Shown here in pieces: positions 26,632 through 35,324 of a DNA stretch of 40,012 bases (positions are counted from its first letter, which is position 1; each line of letters starts with the position of its first letter). Location: assembly GCA_045612885.1 (NCBI GenBank), contig JAZKZZ010000025.1, forward strand, positions 1 through 40,012, given 5' to 3'. Position numbers and translations under genes: made by a program. The notes beneath the pieces are model-generated. The model ran no database searches, was not told the origin of the DNA, and was given only the letters and a program-made list of their open reading frames with translations. This DNA comes from RGIG6178 sp045612885 (GTDB taxonomy: Bacteria; Bacillota_I; Bacilli_A; RFN20; DUOF01).

Positions 26632-26968
26632 TTATGATTTGCTTTTAATATTATTAGAAAAAATCAAAGAGATTAAATTATTTTGTACTAATAACATACG
26701 TTCTAGTAGAGAAGAATTCTCATGTAATGATTTATATATCAAATTAGGATTAGGAATTGTAGAAGAGTTAGTTAACATTACAAATAAAATAAACGCTGAT
26801 ATAATTTTATCCAGCGCTTATTTAACAAAACAAATTCCACTTTTAAATAGATATAGACAAAATTTATTTAATCCAGATAATAGTGTAAATGCTTATAAAC
26901 TTTATGATTTTTTAACTTATGAAGTTAATAATCTAGAAAAAGGTATTATAGAACTAGTGAATAAGTAG
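26621..26968 (+). CDS. HepT-like HEPN protein with altered active-site motif
   Basis: 115 residues from the ATG at 26621 (AAGGA ten bases upstream); GTG 26612 and ATG 26615 are less well spaced. It overlaps the previous gene by 11 bases. The helical pattern matches HepT/DUF86: an initial helix (YDLLLILLEKIKEI), SREEF and a short linker, a second helix GLGIVEELVNITNKI, then LLNRYRQNLFNPDNS followed by YKLYDFLTYEVNNLEKGI. At the place of the catalytic R-x4-H the sequence reads R79-QNLF-N84, so the histidine is Asn. It may pair with the HEPN region of the 668-residue protein as a regulatory partner. Its 3' end overlaps a convergent lipoprotein gene by 23 bases. Confidence 0.75.
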   Translation: MINNYDLLLILLEKIKEIKLFCTNNIRSSREEFSCNDLYIKLGLGIVEELVNITNKINADIILSSAYLTKQIPLLNRYRQNLFNPDNSVNAYKLYDFLTYEVNNLEKGIIELVNK

Positions 26969-27707
26969 AATATATTAATTCTTTAATTAAGTTAATACTA
27001 ATAAAAGTATCTAATTTAGACATATACATTGCATATACTTGATTACTATCATTAATCAATACAGTTCCGCTATCTAAAGTAGTATTTTCCAAACCATATA
27101 CATTATAACTAGCATCTTGATAAACTACGGTGCTAGTTTTTACGTTTTCTAATAGTTGTACTTTATTTAATTGGCTAACACTACTAAAACTAGCAGATAA
27201 ATCACTTTTTACTCCTAGTTCTACACTATCCATTGCGGGTCTACTACTAACGCTAGTTCTTACCTCTAGTAATACCAATCCACTATAATTATCATAATTT
27301 ACAGAATGATTAGCAGTAGCAATATTTGCTTCATAAACATTGGCATTTTTATCCATAACTCTATATGTTACCAGGCCATTTTGCTTAATTGCATCATAGT
27401 CAGTTAATATGTAATATTTTAGGCTATTAACCCCTAAAACAACGCCATTACTATACTTAGTTTTAGAGTTAATATTGTTTTTTGATTCTACCACTACAAA
27501 TGAAGAGAGATTTTCAGTTGTAATATTATTATAAAATTCAAATATATCTTTTATTCCCTCATACTTTTCACTTTCTTTTTCTAATCTTTCTATTTCATTA
27601 TTTATTTTTAAACTCTCTTCTCTAAGTTCCTTTTTAGATAAAGAACAACCAGTAAATAAAAAGATAAAAATTAAAATCAATAAATATTTTCGTTTCTTAA
27701 GCATCAT
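26946..27707 (-). CDS. Trypsin-like pseudoprotease lipoprotein
   Basis: 253 residues. A lipoprotein signal ends in FTGC (Cys21), followed by a Lys/Glu-rich coiled coil (25-50) and a trypsin-like fold region. Compared with the upstream protease, the His motif LTNNHVI is LTDYDAI here (His to Asp105), the Asp motif NYDMALL is NYSGLVLL (Asp to Ser142), while Ser213 of the nucleophile region is kept in TTLDSGTVLIND without the GNSGG pattern. It is therefore probably inactive as a protease. Start is ambiguous between adjacent ATGs at 27707 and 27704. The start lies inside the end of the protease gene, so the two are translationally coupled. Confidence 0.85.
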   Translation of the reverse strand: MMLKKRKYLLILIFIFLFTGCSLSKKELREESLKINNEIERLEKESEKYEGIKDIFEFYNNITTENLSSFVVVESKNNINSKTKYSNGVVLGVNSLKYYILTDYDAIKQNGLVTYRVMDKNANVYEANIATANHSVNYDNYSGLVLLEVRTSVSSRPAMDSVELGVKSDLSASFSSVSQLNKVQLLENVKTSTVVYQDASYNVYGLENTTLDSGTVLINDSNQVYAMYMSKLDTFISINLIKELIYSTYSLVL

Positions 27708-28566
27708 TTACACCTACCTCGAAATTATTATTAGATAAGAATTCTCTTACTTTACTAGTTGGACTACCTGCCCCATAGATATATTCACCAAAATTATCAC
27801 TCATACCAAAAGTTACCACTCCTACTAACTCATAATTATAGTTAATAAGCATTCCTCCACTATTACCATTTGTGGTTTTAGCATTATAGTAAACACACTC
27901 ATATTTAACGTTGGATTCGTTAGGTTTGCAATCATCACATATTACTTGTTTATAATACAAAACTTCTCCAAAAGTAATAGCATTTCTTTGCCCTCTTGGC
28001 TGACCAATAGTGATAATATTTTCTTTTTCTTTAACATCTTCTTTAGCTAACTTTGTAACTCTTAAATCATAACTTTTCCTAAACCTTAATAAAGCCATAT
28101 CATAATTTGGATCATTAAATAAAAGTGTTGCGCTATATTCATTATTTAAATAATCATAAATGTAATATGAAGTCCTACTTCCTAAAGTATATATAACATG
28201 ATTATTAGTCAAAACATAATAATATTCCTCATCTTCTTTAATAATAGTTCCACTTCCACTGCTAACTGAGGTTGTATGAAAAAACGACTTAGATTCATTA
28301 GTGATCATAACATTAGATTTAACCACTTCATTATTTACGTAATTAATGAGTTGTATTATTTCTTCTTTTGATTTTAGCCCCGAAACATCTAATAAAGATT
28401 CATATTTTTTATTTATATTTTCATATTCTCTATTTATTTCTTTATAATAGTTATTTAGTTCGATTATTGACATCTTTTCAATATCTTTACTTTCAGAGTG
28501 ATTGTTGCAACCACAAAAAACAAATACGCATGTTAAACACAATATTTTAAATATTTTGTTTTTCAT
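27697..28566 (-). CDS. S1C-type serine protease lipoprotein
   Basis: 289 residues from the ATG at 28566, four bases after AAGGGGTGA. The signal ends in the lipobox FCGC (Cys20), so it is a surface-anchored lipoprotein. A coiled-coil linker (about 30-60) precedes a trypsin-like domain with a complete triad: His123 in LTNNHVI, Asp156 in NYDMALLRF and Ser236 in NGNSGGMLIN. GSGTIIKEDE and GQPRG support an HtrA/DegP-like (S1C) relationship, but no PDZ domain follows and there is a Cys-x-x-Cys (CDDC) loop. It is the first gene of a two-gene operon with the pseudoprotease. Confidence 0.9.
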   Translation of the reverse strand: MKNKIFKILCLTCVFVFCGCNNHSESKDIEKMSIIELNNYYKEINREYENINKKYESLLDVSGLKSKEEIIQLINYVNNEVVKSNVMITNESKSFFHTTSVSSGSGTIIKEDEEYYYVLTNNHVIYTLGSRTSYYIYDYLNNEYSATLLFNDPNYDMALLRFRKSYDLRVTKLAKEDVKEKENIITIGQPRGQRNAITFGEVLYYKQVICDDCKPNESNVKYECVYYNAKTTNGNSGGMLINYNYELVGVVTFGMSDNFGEYIYGAGSPTSKVREFLSNNNFEVGVNDA

Positions 28567-28593
28567 CATCTCACCCCTTATGTAACTATTGCT

Positions 28594-28599
28594 ATTATA
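28594..28599 (-). promoter_or_regulatory. -10 box of the protease operon
   Basis: Minus-strand perfect TATAAT (28594-28599), 27 bases before the start codon. The -35 region is weak. Confidence 0.45.
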
Positions 28600-28648
28600 C
28601 ATTATTTACTTTTTTTCATAAACAAATAAGTTTTCTTTTTAAAATCTC

Positions 28649-28677
28649 TTGACTAATAACAATTATTATAATATTAT
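28649..28677 (+). promoter_or_regulatory. Promoter of tRNA-Gly
   Basis: TTGACT (28649-28654) and TATTAT (28672-28677) with 17-base spacing, 15 bases before the tRNA. Confidence 0.6.
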
Positions 28678-28692
28678 TATTCACGCAAATAT

Positions 28693-28766
28693 GCAGGTGT
28701 AGTTTAGTGGTAGAACACAACCTTGCCAAGGTTGCCATGGGGGTTCGATTCCCCTCACTTGCTCCA
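28693..28766 (+). tRNA. tRNA-Gly (GCC)
   Basis: Complete cloverleaf with encoded CCA. The acceptor stem is GCAGGTG with CACTTGC (one G-T pair), the anticodon stem CAACC with GGTTG, and the loop TTGCCAA gives anticodon GCC at 28725-28727. The T arm is GGGGG-TTCGATT-CCCC-type. It stands alone with its own promoter and terminator. Confidence 0.97.
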
Positions 28767-28777
28767 ATATAAAAAAC

Positions 28778-28810
28778 AACTTACGATACATGGCTCATCG
28801 TAAGTTTTTA
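28778..28810. terminator. Terminator after tRNA-Gly, bidirectional
   Basis: Ten-base stem AACTTACGAT (28778-28787) with ATCGTAAGTT (28797-28806), followed by TTTATTTT on the plus strand. The minus strand also has a T-run, so it also serves the convergent hydrolase gene. Confidence 0.85.
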
Positions 28811-28812
28811 TT

Positions 28813-29832
28813 TTATCTATTTATTTTATTGTTTTTAATAGTATTAGTATAAGTATCGTTAATGAATGCATCTGCTAATTCATTAACTCCTTCACCATAC
28901 ATATTGTTATGATATCTTCCTAAAATTATTTTTTGTTCAATATCAATTCCTAATTCTTTTAGAATATGAATAGTATTTTCTGCTCTTTGAAACATTTCTT
29001 TTCCTAAAAGTTCTCTTTGTTTCCTTGATACTTCTTTTGGAACACTTCTATCAAAATAACTCATATCATGCATAGGAGCAGGATGGCCATCATCATCAAA
29101 TCTTGAATTTGTTCTATTTTTAGTTTCAAACTCACCAACATAATATCTAAAAGTTATTTTCAAATAATTTTTCATATCGAAATCTTCGCCTGTTATTTCA
29201 TTAAAATCACCTATTCCTATTGGATAGTCTAGTATTTTTGTAGGAATGGGAATGCTACTACTTCCTCCCCCAATACATACAGTCTCTATTATTTTAGGAT
29301 GAAGTAAAGCAAATCTTTGAGCGAATACACCTGAACTTGAATATCCATTCAAAAATATTTTATCTTTTAATATTAAATTTCTTTCTGATTTAAAAATAGA
29401 TTTAGTTTTATCAATAATCCTCATAATTTGTTCATCAATTCTATAATTTTTATCTTCTTTTGGTAAATCAAAACACTCTTTTGAAAGTTGTTGAAGATAA
29501 GCATAATCTTTATAGCTTGGTATCAAAGGTACAAGAATAGGACAAGGTAGGTTACTTGTTAAAGTAGCCAATCTAACAGCTGTATACATACCTTGTTCCA
29601 TTATTCTCTCTAAATCATCTGTTTCTAAATTATTTGCTTCAAGCATCAATTGATTGTTAATAGTAGATGTTAATGGAATCATAAGAATACTTGGAATATT
29701 AATATTATTTTTTTCATCAGGTTGTAAAAACTTTATCTTATACTGAATATCGTTAATTTTAAGTTCTATATCTTTACTTTTATTAGATACTAATTGTTTC
29801 GATATATAACTTATCAATTGATACGTTTCCAT
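28813..29832 (-). CDS. Alpha/beta hydrolase (esterase-like)
   Basis: 339 residues from the ATG at 29832, five bases after GGGTGAT; the ATG 15 bases upstream has no ribosome site. No signal peptide, so cytoplasmic. The nucleophile elbow FLNGYSSSGVFAQRFALLHP has the Gx-Ser-xSG form with Ser165 as the likely nucleophile, followed by a GGGSSSIP stretch typical of the depolymerase/esterase-like branch. The nearest candidate catalytic His is near the C-terminus (GRYHNNMYGEG). Substrate unknown. It is monocistronic and convergent with the tRNA. Confidence 0.78.
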   Translation of the reverse strand: METYQLISYISKQLVSNKSKDIELKINDIQYKIKFLQPDEKNNINIPSILMIPLTSTINNQLMLEANNLETDDLERIMEQGMYTAVRLATLTSNLPCPILVPLIPSYKDYAYLQQLSKECFDLPKEDKNYRIDEQIMRIIDKTKSIFKSERNLILKDKIFLNGYSSSGVFAQRFALLHPKIIETVCIGGGSSSIPIPTKILDYPIGIGDFNEITGEDFDMKNYLKITFRYYVGEFETKNRTNSRFDDDGHPAPMHDMSYFDRSVPKEVSRKQRELLGKEMFQRAENTIHILKELGIDIEQKIILGRYHNNMYGEGVNELADAFINDTYTNTIKNNKINR

Positions 29833-29934
29833 ATTTATCACCCACATAGCATTTTTCTTGTTTATTTATATACATTATAAGCAATATGCGAAGATTATTC
29901 TATGAAATGCTACCAATCTAAATTCTAAAACTAT

Positions 29935-29970
29935 ATATAAAAAACTCTATCACATGTACTGATAGAGTTT
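29935..29970 (-). terminator. Terminator after the lemA-DUF2207 operon
   Basis: Eleven-base stem AAACTCTATCA (29942-29952) with TGATAGAGTTT (29960-29970). The minus-strand side continues into a T-rich run. Confidence 0.82.
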
Positions 29971-30020
29971 ATTAATTTCTAGATGTTATATTTTCTTTCA
30001 AAAATTTACATTAATGGAAG

Positions 30021-32021
30021 TTACCAAGAACCTCCACCACCACCGCCAGAGCCTCCACCACTAAAGCCTCCGCCACTAAAGCCTCCGCCTCCTGATGATC
30101 TATGCACAGAAACACTTCGCACTGAACTGATTGTACTACTCATAAATGAACCAAATACAACTACATCAAAGCCAGTACATCCATAATACCAGTCAGGTTG
30201 ACTAATAGCAATTGACTCAAATTTCTCAATCCATTTATCAGAAACTTCTAAAACATAAGCATATGGCAATATATCATAAAAATAAGTTGGATTTGTATGA
30301 ACCATAGTCTCTAATCTTGATTTTTCTGCTGTCTCTAAGAAACGTTTGAATCCTTTTATTTTACCTAGCATCTCATTACCATATTTAGTTCTTTTAGCCA
30401 TATTTTTAATACAAATAACCATGCCTATAACACAAATAAGTCCTACTATAGTTGTAACCAGAAAAATAGATTCTTCCATGATTACAGCACCAAATGGAAG
30501 AAACGTCATAAAAATAATAGAGTGTATCATTGTAAAACCTAACCATATTAATCTAAAAAATAAAGGAATAGATTTACTAATTCCCACCATATAGAAAGGA
30601 ATATAAATCGTCACTGCCAATAACATTAATCCTAATTCATCTCCTACAGCATAATCTAGAACTGGCAACATAAAGATAGCAAATACAGTTAAAATTGCTA
30701 ATACTGAAGCAATGATAGTCTTAGGTTGAGTATAAGATTCAAATATTTTTTTCTTATTTGATTTTGAATTAATTTCATGAAGAATACTATCCACTGTTTT
30801 ATAAAAATGATTTTCTAAATCATCTGCTGTAACTGTCGTCAATTCTTCCTCTTCTGAATCTTCTTTATTAATATCTTTATTGAAAAAATCATCTACAGAA
30901 ACTACTCTTTTCTTTTCAAATAGTCCCTCAAGAAAAGTTCTTTCATACGAATTAGTACCATCATAATCTTTTAACTTTGTTACTTTAAAATTAGATTTAT
31001 CTCTTAGTTTTGAATCCTTTTGTTCTTCATCAATTCTAATATAGCCTTTATTAGCTAAATATACTAGTAAAGAAATTACATCCTCATTACTTGCATGACC
31101 ACTATATAAATATCCTACTTCTAAACTGTTGTACCCTTCTGGAGGATAAAATTCTACTGTTTCTATCACTTCATCATCTTTACCATATTTTGCCCATAAA
31201 AATATAGCTATTAATAATGAAATGATTGGTAATCCAAATAAAACATATATTTTCCAATCCACTTGATATCCACTGCGAACAAAATATCCTTCTGGTAAAG
31301 TTATTCTAATTGTTAATCCTTGGTATGGACTAAGAACATTTTTAGATTCTCCTGTTATCACATTTTCAGTGACTGTATAGGTAACATTTTGACTGCTTGT
31401 AGATCCACTATAACCAGATGAAAACCCAAGAAGATCCTCATCAAATTCTTTTGGCATAGTTATCTTAAATGTAACGTTGCCAATAACTGTATCCCACTCA
31501 TCACCTATGATATTGTAATAAAATTCATCATAGTTATCTAGTTTATCTTTTCCAATATCATAAGTATAACTTATTTCATAATCTTTTTCTCCAATTAAAT
31601 ATTTATTTGCGTCACCAATTTTTATAACTAAATTGTTATTCTCTGTTGTTTTTTGATATTTATCATTAACTTTTAAATTAGAAATTTTAGCCCTAATATT
31701 GGTAGTTGTACCATCAGTTCTAGTTACTGTGTTTTTAACAGGAATTGTTCTATAAATACCATGCTTACGCATATTAAAATACACACTTAATTTTTCTGTT
31801 ATATCAAACGTGTTATCCTCATTAACTTTTATATCAACATGATAACTTTCTATTACATAATCATAATAGTAGTATTGATTATGTAAACTATTATCTTGAT
31901 TAGAAGTAACTAAGTGAATTGTCTCTTTATATTCGCTTGCATTTACACTACTTGGACACAAACAAGTACCTAATAAAAGAATCATAATAACTAGAAATAT
32001 ATTTTTAATTTTGTTTCTCAT
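30021..32021 (-). CDS. DUF2207 membrane protein with Gly-rich tail
   Basis: 666 residues from the ATG at 32021 (AAGGAG upstream); an in-frame ATG 48 bases earlier lies inside lemA. Signal peptide 1-28 (ending VNAS), then the extracellular DUF2207 domain (about 40-255) with YVIESYHVDIKVNEDNTFDITE and HGIYRTIPV. A membrane helix follows near 258-280, a cytoplasmic winged-helix-like region, then two or three hydrophobic stretches around 437-535. The C-terminus is low complexity (GGGGFSGGGFSGGG...GSW). DUF2207 proteins commonly pair with LemA, as here (16-base gap). Function is not established. Confidence 0.93.
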   Translation of the reverse strand: MRNKIKNIFLVIMILLLGTCLCPSSVNASEYKETIHLVTSNQDNSLHNQYYYYDYVIESYHVDIKVNEDNTFDITEKLSVYFNMRKHGIYRTIPVKNTVTRTDGTTTNIRAKISNLKVNDKYQKTTENNNLVIKIGDANKYLIGEKDYEISYTYDIGKDKLDNYDEFYYNIIGDEWDTVIGNVTFKITMPKEFDEDLLGFSSGYSGSTSSQNVTYTVTENVITGESKNVLSPYQGLTIRITLPEGYFVRSGYQVDWKIYVLFGLPIISLLIAIFLWAKYGKDDEVIETVEFYPPEGYNSLEVGYLYSGHASNEDVISLLVYLANKGYIRIDEEQKDSKLRDKSNFKVTKLKDYDGTNSYERTFLEGLFEKKRVVSVDDFFNKDINKEDSEEEELTTVTADDLENHFYKTVDSILHEINSKSNKKKIFESYTQPKTIIASVLAILTVFAIFMLPVLDYAVGDELGLMLLAVTIYIPFYMVGISKSIPLFFRLIWLGFTMIHSIIFMTFLPFGAVIMEESIFLVTTIVGLICVIGMVICIKNMAKRTKYGNEMLGKIKGFKRFLETAEKSRLETMVHTNPTYFYDILPYAYVLEVSDKWIEKFESIAISQPDWYYGCTGFDVVVFGSFMSSTISSVRSVSVHRSSGGGGFSGGGFSGGGSGGGGGGSW
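30058..30087. repeat. Two perfect 15-base tandem copies in the Gly-rich tail
   Basis: The unit CCACTAAAGCCTCCG occurs twice in direct succession (30058-30072, 30073-30087) and encodes the repeated GGFSG of the DUF2207 tail. Such in-frame repeats can change copy number by slippage. Confidence 0.85.
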
Positions 32022-32037
32022 TATTATACTCCTTAGA

Positions 32038-32586
32038 TTAAAATTTAACGTTAACATTTTCTCTTTCAACTTCGTTTACTACAAACATTGATTTTTCTTT
32101 ATGGCCAAACATCTTCGCAAACAAATTGCTTGGGAACACTTCAACTTTATTGTTATAAGTTCTAACAACAGCATTATAATACTTTCTTGAATTAGCAATA
32201 TCCTCTTCGACTTTTGCCAATTGATTACTTAAATCTTTAAAGTTTTCATTAGCCTTTAAATCCGGATAATTTTCTGCTAAAGCTATAAGTTTAGTGATGC
32301 CACTAGATAATTGTTGGTTTGTTTTGATTTTTTCATCATCAGACATTTGATCATAAGCACTATTTCTTAAATCGACAATATCTTTTAAAGTTTCTTTTTC
32401 GTGTTTTGCATAACCCTTAACAGTTTCCACTATATTTGGAATTAAATCCCATCTTTTCTTTAAATAAACATCCATAGTAGAAAATGCTTCTTCAACTTTG
32501 TTATCTAACTTTACAAAACTGTTGTATAAATATATAGCATAGAAAACGATTATCGCAACAATTGCAATAACAATATAAATCCACAT
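32038..32586 (-). CDS. lemA: LemA family protein
   Basis: 182 residues from the ATG at 32586 (AGGAGGTG upstream). One N-terminal membrane helix (1-22) is followed by the LemA signature NSFVKLDNKVEEAFSTMDVYLKKRWDLIPNIVETVKGYAKHEKE and by the ENYPDLKANENFKDLSNQLAKVEEDIANSRKYYNAVVRTYN region, both in pieces readable here as the conserved helical bundle. The family's role is poorly known. It forms an operon with DUF2207, its usual neighbour. Confidence 0.96.
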   Translation of the reverse strand: MWIYIVIAIVAIIVFYAIYLYNSFVKLDNKVEEAFSTMDVYLKKRWDLIPNIVETVKGYAKHEKETLKDIVDLRNSAYDQMSDDEKIKTNQQLSSGITKLIALAENYPDLKANENFKDLSNQLAKVEEDIANSRKYYNAVVRTYNNKVEVFPSNLFAKMFGHKEKSMFVVNEVERENVNVKF

Positions 32587-32816
32587 AATCTCACCTCCTA
32601 TTACTTGATAATTAAAATTTATCACATTTCATCTTTTTTTTAATACTTTATATCCCTTTTTATAAAAAAATAAATTATTTCAAAATCAAAATTTGTTTAA
32701 GTCCTAATGTATTTTTCAGTAAATAGCACGAACTCTACACATTGTCAATCAGGCAACAAAAAAGTCATCGATAAAATCAATTTCTTCTATCTCATATTAT
32801 TTTATTTATATCCATT

Positions 32817-34052
32817 TTATTCATTACTCTTCACTTCTTGATACAAACGATAATTAATTACAAAACTTATAATTGCTAATACCACTAAAATAATAATTAC
32901 ATAAAGCAACTCTAAATTGAGCAAAATTAAGGAAAAAGAAAAACTCAATAACATTTCTGCTATAGTCTTAGATAAACCTAAATTAGCAATTCCTAATTCT
33001 TTCTTATTATATTTTTTTAATAATAAATCTTGCATATAAGTTCCAAACATATCTCTAATTCCTAGAATCAAGCAGAATCCAAATCCCATTAAAATAAATT
33101 TGATTATTAAAGTTTCTATAAAGTATCCTCCAATGATAAATGAAAATGCAACCAAGCAACATATAGGCAATAAATAACTTATCATATCTTTTAGCTTAGC
33201 ATACAATTTATAAAATGACAGATTCGCTAATATTCTTGAAATTCTACTAGCGACTAAAATATATGAAAAATATACTGCAGTCTTCCCAATATCGAAATAT
33301 TCTCCCATTTCGTATTGGATTAATAATTGACTATTAGATTGGCCTCTAGTAATAACAGCAAAAAACACACCATAACAAACCATAAGCAAAATTATTGTTT
33401 TACTCATTTTACCACTTACTTTTTCTTCACTTTTCTCATTATTAGTATTATCTGTCTCTTTTTTTTCTTCAGTTATAAATAAACCTAAAATCACATTAAT
33501 AAAAGACATAAATATACATATATACATTGGTAAATAATAATTCAAATTAAACAAATATCCACTACATAAACACGCAAAAAAGGTTGCTATAGAATATACA
33601 ACATTTGCTTTATTAGAATAATTTATATATTCTTCATCTTTACCTAAATATTCTAAATTGTGTTTAAGAATTACTTTATCCATCATCTTAAACATAAAAG
33701 CAACTGTATATAATATTTCACCAATCATTATTATAGAAAAAGTTTCTCCAAATGTAATAATTATACTACCAAACAACAAAAGTAATGTTCCTAGTACTAC
33801 TGATTTTTTATTTCCCAGTATTTTTATAAACTTTAAAAATAGTCTTTGAAAAACAATATATATTAATGATGATACTGCATATAAAATTGATATTTGGGCA
33901 GCGCTTAATCCCTTTATCGTAGTCAAAAACAACGTACTAATTGCAATATAAAAAATTAAATCTGTCGTTAATCCCATAAAGTAAGGAAGAAGTTTTACAT
34001 TAAACTTTGCTCTACTAATTTTAGACACTGTAGATTCTTCTAGTTTTTCCAT
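32817..34052 (-). CDS. Major facilitator superfamily transporter
   Basis: 411 residues with about 12 hydrophobic segments split by a charged central loop at about residues 195-215 (EEKKETDNTNNEKSEEKVS), the MFS 6+6 layout. The cytoplasmic loop between helices 2 and 3 has FLKFIKILGNKKSVVLG, resembling the MFS G-x-x-x-D/N-R/K-x-G-R/K motif. AAGGTGA lies upstream. Substrate unknown. No regulator or enzyme gene adjoins it to hint at one. I see no clear terminator after it; the 190 bases between it and lemA hold only AT-rich sequence. Confidence 0.82.
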   Translation of the reverse strand: MEKLEESTVSKISRAKFNVKLLPYFMGLTTDLIFYIAISTLFLTTIKGLSAAQISILYAVSSLIYIVFQRLFLKFIKILGNKKSVVLGTLLLLFGSIIITFGETFSIIMIGEILYTVAFMFKMMDKVILKHNLEYLGKDEEYINYSNKANVVYSIATFFACLCSGYLFNLNYYLPMYICIFMSFINVILGLFITEEKKETDNTNNEKSEEKVSGKMSKTIILLMVCYGVFFAVITRGQSNSQLLIQYEMGEYFDIGKTAVYFSYILVASRISRILANLSFYKLYAKLKDMISYLLPICCLVAFSFIIGGYFIETLIIKFILMGFGFCLILGIRDMFGTYMQDLLLKKYNKKELGIANLGLSKTIAEMLLSFSFSLILLNLELLYVIIILVVLAIISFVINYRLYQEVKSNE

Positions 34053-34133
34053 TACTTCACCTTCTTTGCTACTATAAATATACTATAGCATACTAATAAA
34101 TAACTTGTAGACAATATAGAGATAATTTATTTA

Positions 34134-34162
34134 TTGTATCATTATTAAAGTATCTGTATAAT
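34134..34162 (+). promoter_or_regulatory. Promoter of the phospholipase D-family gene
   Basis: TTGTAT (34134-34139) and perfect TATAAT (34157-34162), 17-base spacing. Confidence 0.65.
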
Positions 34163-34184
34163 AATCTTGTAAGAGGTGATGCTT

Positions 34185-35321
34185 ATGAGTAGTTATAAGA
34201 CATATCAAGATTTCACTTTACTAGTAGATGGAAAAGAGGCTTTTCCTGAGATTATTAATTGCATAAATAACGCAAAAAACTCTATAAAAATAAATATGTT
34301 TATCTGGAGAGATGATGTTATTGGAAATGAAATTGCTAATGCTGTATTAGAAACTGCTAAAAGAGGGGTAAAAGTCGATATTTCTATAGATAGATATGGT
34401 TTAGTATTAGAAAAATGTGAAGAAACAAAAAAATCTTTTTTTCACAAAGAACAAACTTTAGTTGAAAAAATAAAGATTAAAACTCTAGAAAAAATCTATC
34501 AAAAAGATAATAAAATAATACCTAGAGATGAACATACAAAATTATATAATGATATTTTAAATAATCCCAATATAACAGTTAGTAAAGATATATTCAAGGC
34601 AGATCATTCTAAATATTATATAATCGATGATGAAATCTTAATTCTTGGAGGAATCAACATTGAAGATAAAGAAAATGGAGCTGACATGCAAGGAAGAGAA
34701 TACCAAGATTATATGATTAAAATTGCTAATAAAAGTGTTGTAGAGGAGTTTAAACGTAAACTTAAAGATGGCACAAATTCAAGTGATGACTATTTCTTTG
34801 GAGTAAATCAAAAAAAAGGTAAAGAAAGATTTTTTGAAATGGAAGAATTATATTTAGAGATGATTAAAAAATCTAAGAAAAAATTATTTATTACAATGGC
34901 CTATTTTTCTTCTTTGAAGAACTTTATCAAAGAAATAGTAGAAGCTAATAATCGCAATGTTGAAGTAACGATTCTTATTCCTAAAAACGCTAATTTTCAA
35001 GACGACACTAATAAAGCTACTATAAAGAAAATAATGAAGTTAACAGATAATAAAGTGAATGTTTATTTATGTGATAAAATGGTTCACACAAAGATGATAA
35101 TTAATGACGATTATATAAGTATCGGATCTACTAATATTACTAAAAAAGCTTTTAATCAACTTGATGAATTGAATTTATTTATTAAAAACATTGATTCTGA
35201 TTTAAAAGACAAATTACTTGCTAGTATTAAGGAAAATATTAATAGATCTATTAAAATTAAACATTACAAAGAGATAAAGTATAATAAAACTCTAGCCTCA
35301 ATCGAAAGATTCTTAGTATAA
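34185..35321 (+). CDS. Phospholipase D-family protein (cardiolipin synthase-like)
   Basis: 378 residues from the ATG at 34185, five bases after AGAGGTGA. Two HKD motifs are complete: DHSKYYIIDDEILILGG (His141, Lys143, Asp148) and VHTKMIINDDYISIGSTN (His301, Lys303, Asp308). IKINMFIWRDDVIGNEIANA near the start matches the cardiolipin synthase family. The usual N-terminal transmembrane helices of bacterial cardiolipin synthases are missing, and a Lys-rich insert of about 60 residues precedes the first HKD motif. It probably acts on phospholipids by phosphatidyl transfer, possibly with peripheral membrane attachment; a nuclease-type PLD cannot be excluded. Confidence 0.88.
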   Translation: MSSYKTYQDFTLLVDGKEAFPEIINCINNAKNSIKINMFIWRDDVIGNEIANAVLETAKRGVKVDISIDRYGLVLEKCEETKKSFFHKEQTLVEKIKIKTLEKIYQKDNKIIPRDEHTKLYNDILNNPNITVSKDIFKADHSKYYIIDDEILILGGINIEDKENGADMQGREYQDYMIKIANKSVVEEFKRKLKDGTNSSDDYFFGVNQKKGKERFFEMEELYLEMIKKSKKKLFITMAYFSSLKNFIKEIVEANNRNVEVTILIPKNANFQDDTNKATIKKIMKLTDNKVNVYLCDKMVHTKMIINDDYISIGSTNITKKAFNQLDELNLFIKNIDSDLKDKLLASIKENINRSIKIKHYKEIKYNKTLASIERFLV

Positions 35322-35324
35322 GTT

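Noticed and set aside
28667..28672. TATAAT as the -10 box of the tRNA-Gly gene
   Set aside because: It is only 12 bases from the TTGACT box. TATTAT at 28672-28677 has the proper 17-base spacing.
29983..30186. Plus-strand reading frame rich in proline
   Set aside because: It is the antisense shadow of the Gly-rich tail of the DUF2207 gene and has no ribosome site.
32626..32816. Small gene or terminator between lemA and the MFS gene
   Set aside because: No convincing reading frame with a ribosome site and no stem with a T-run; only AT-rich sequence.
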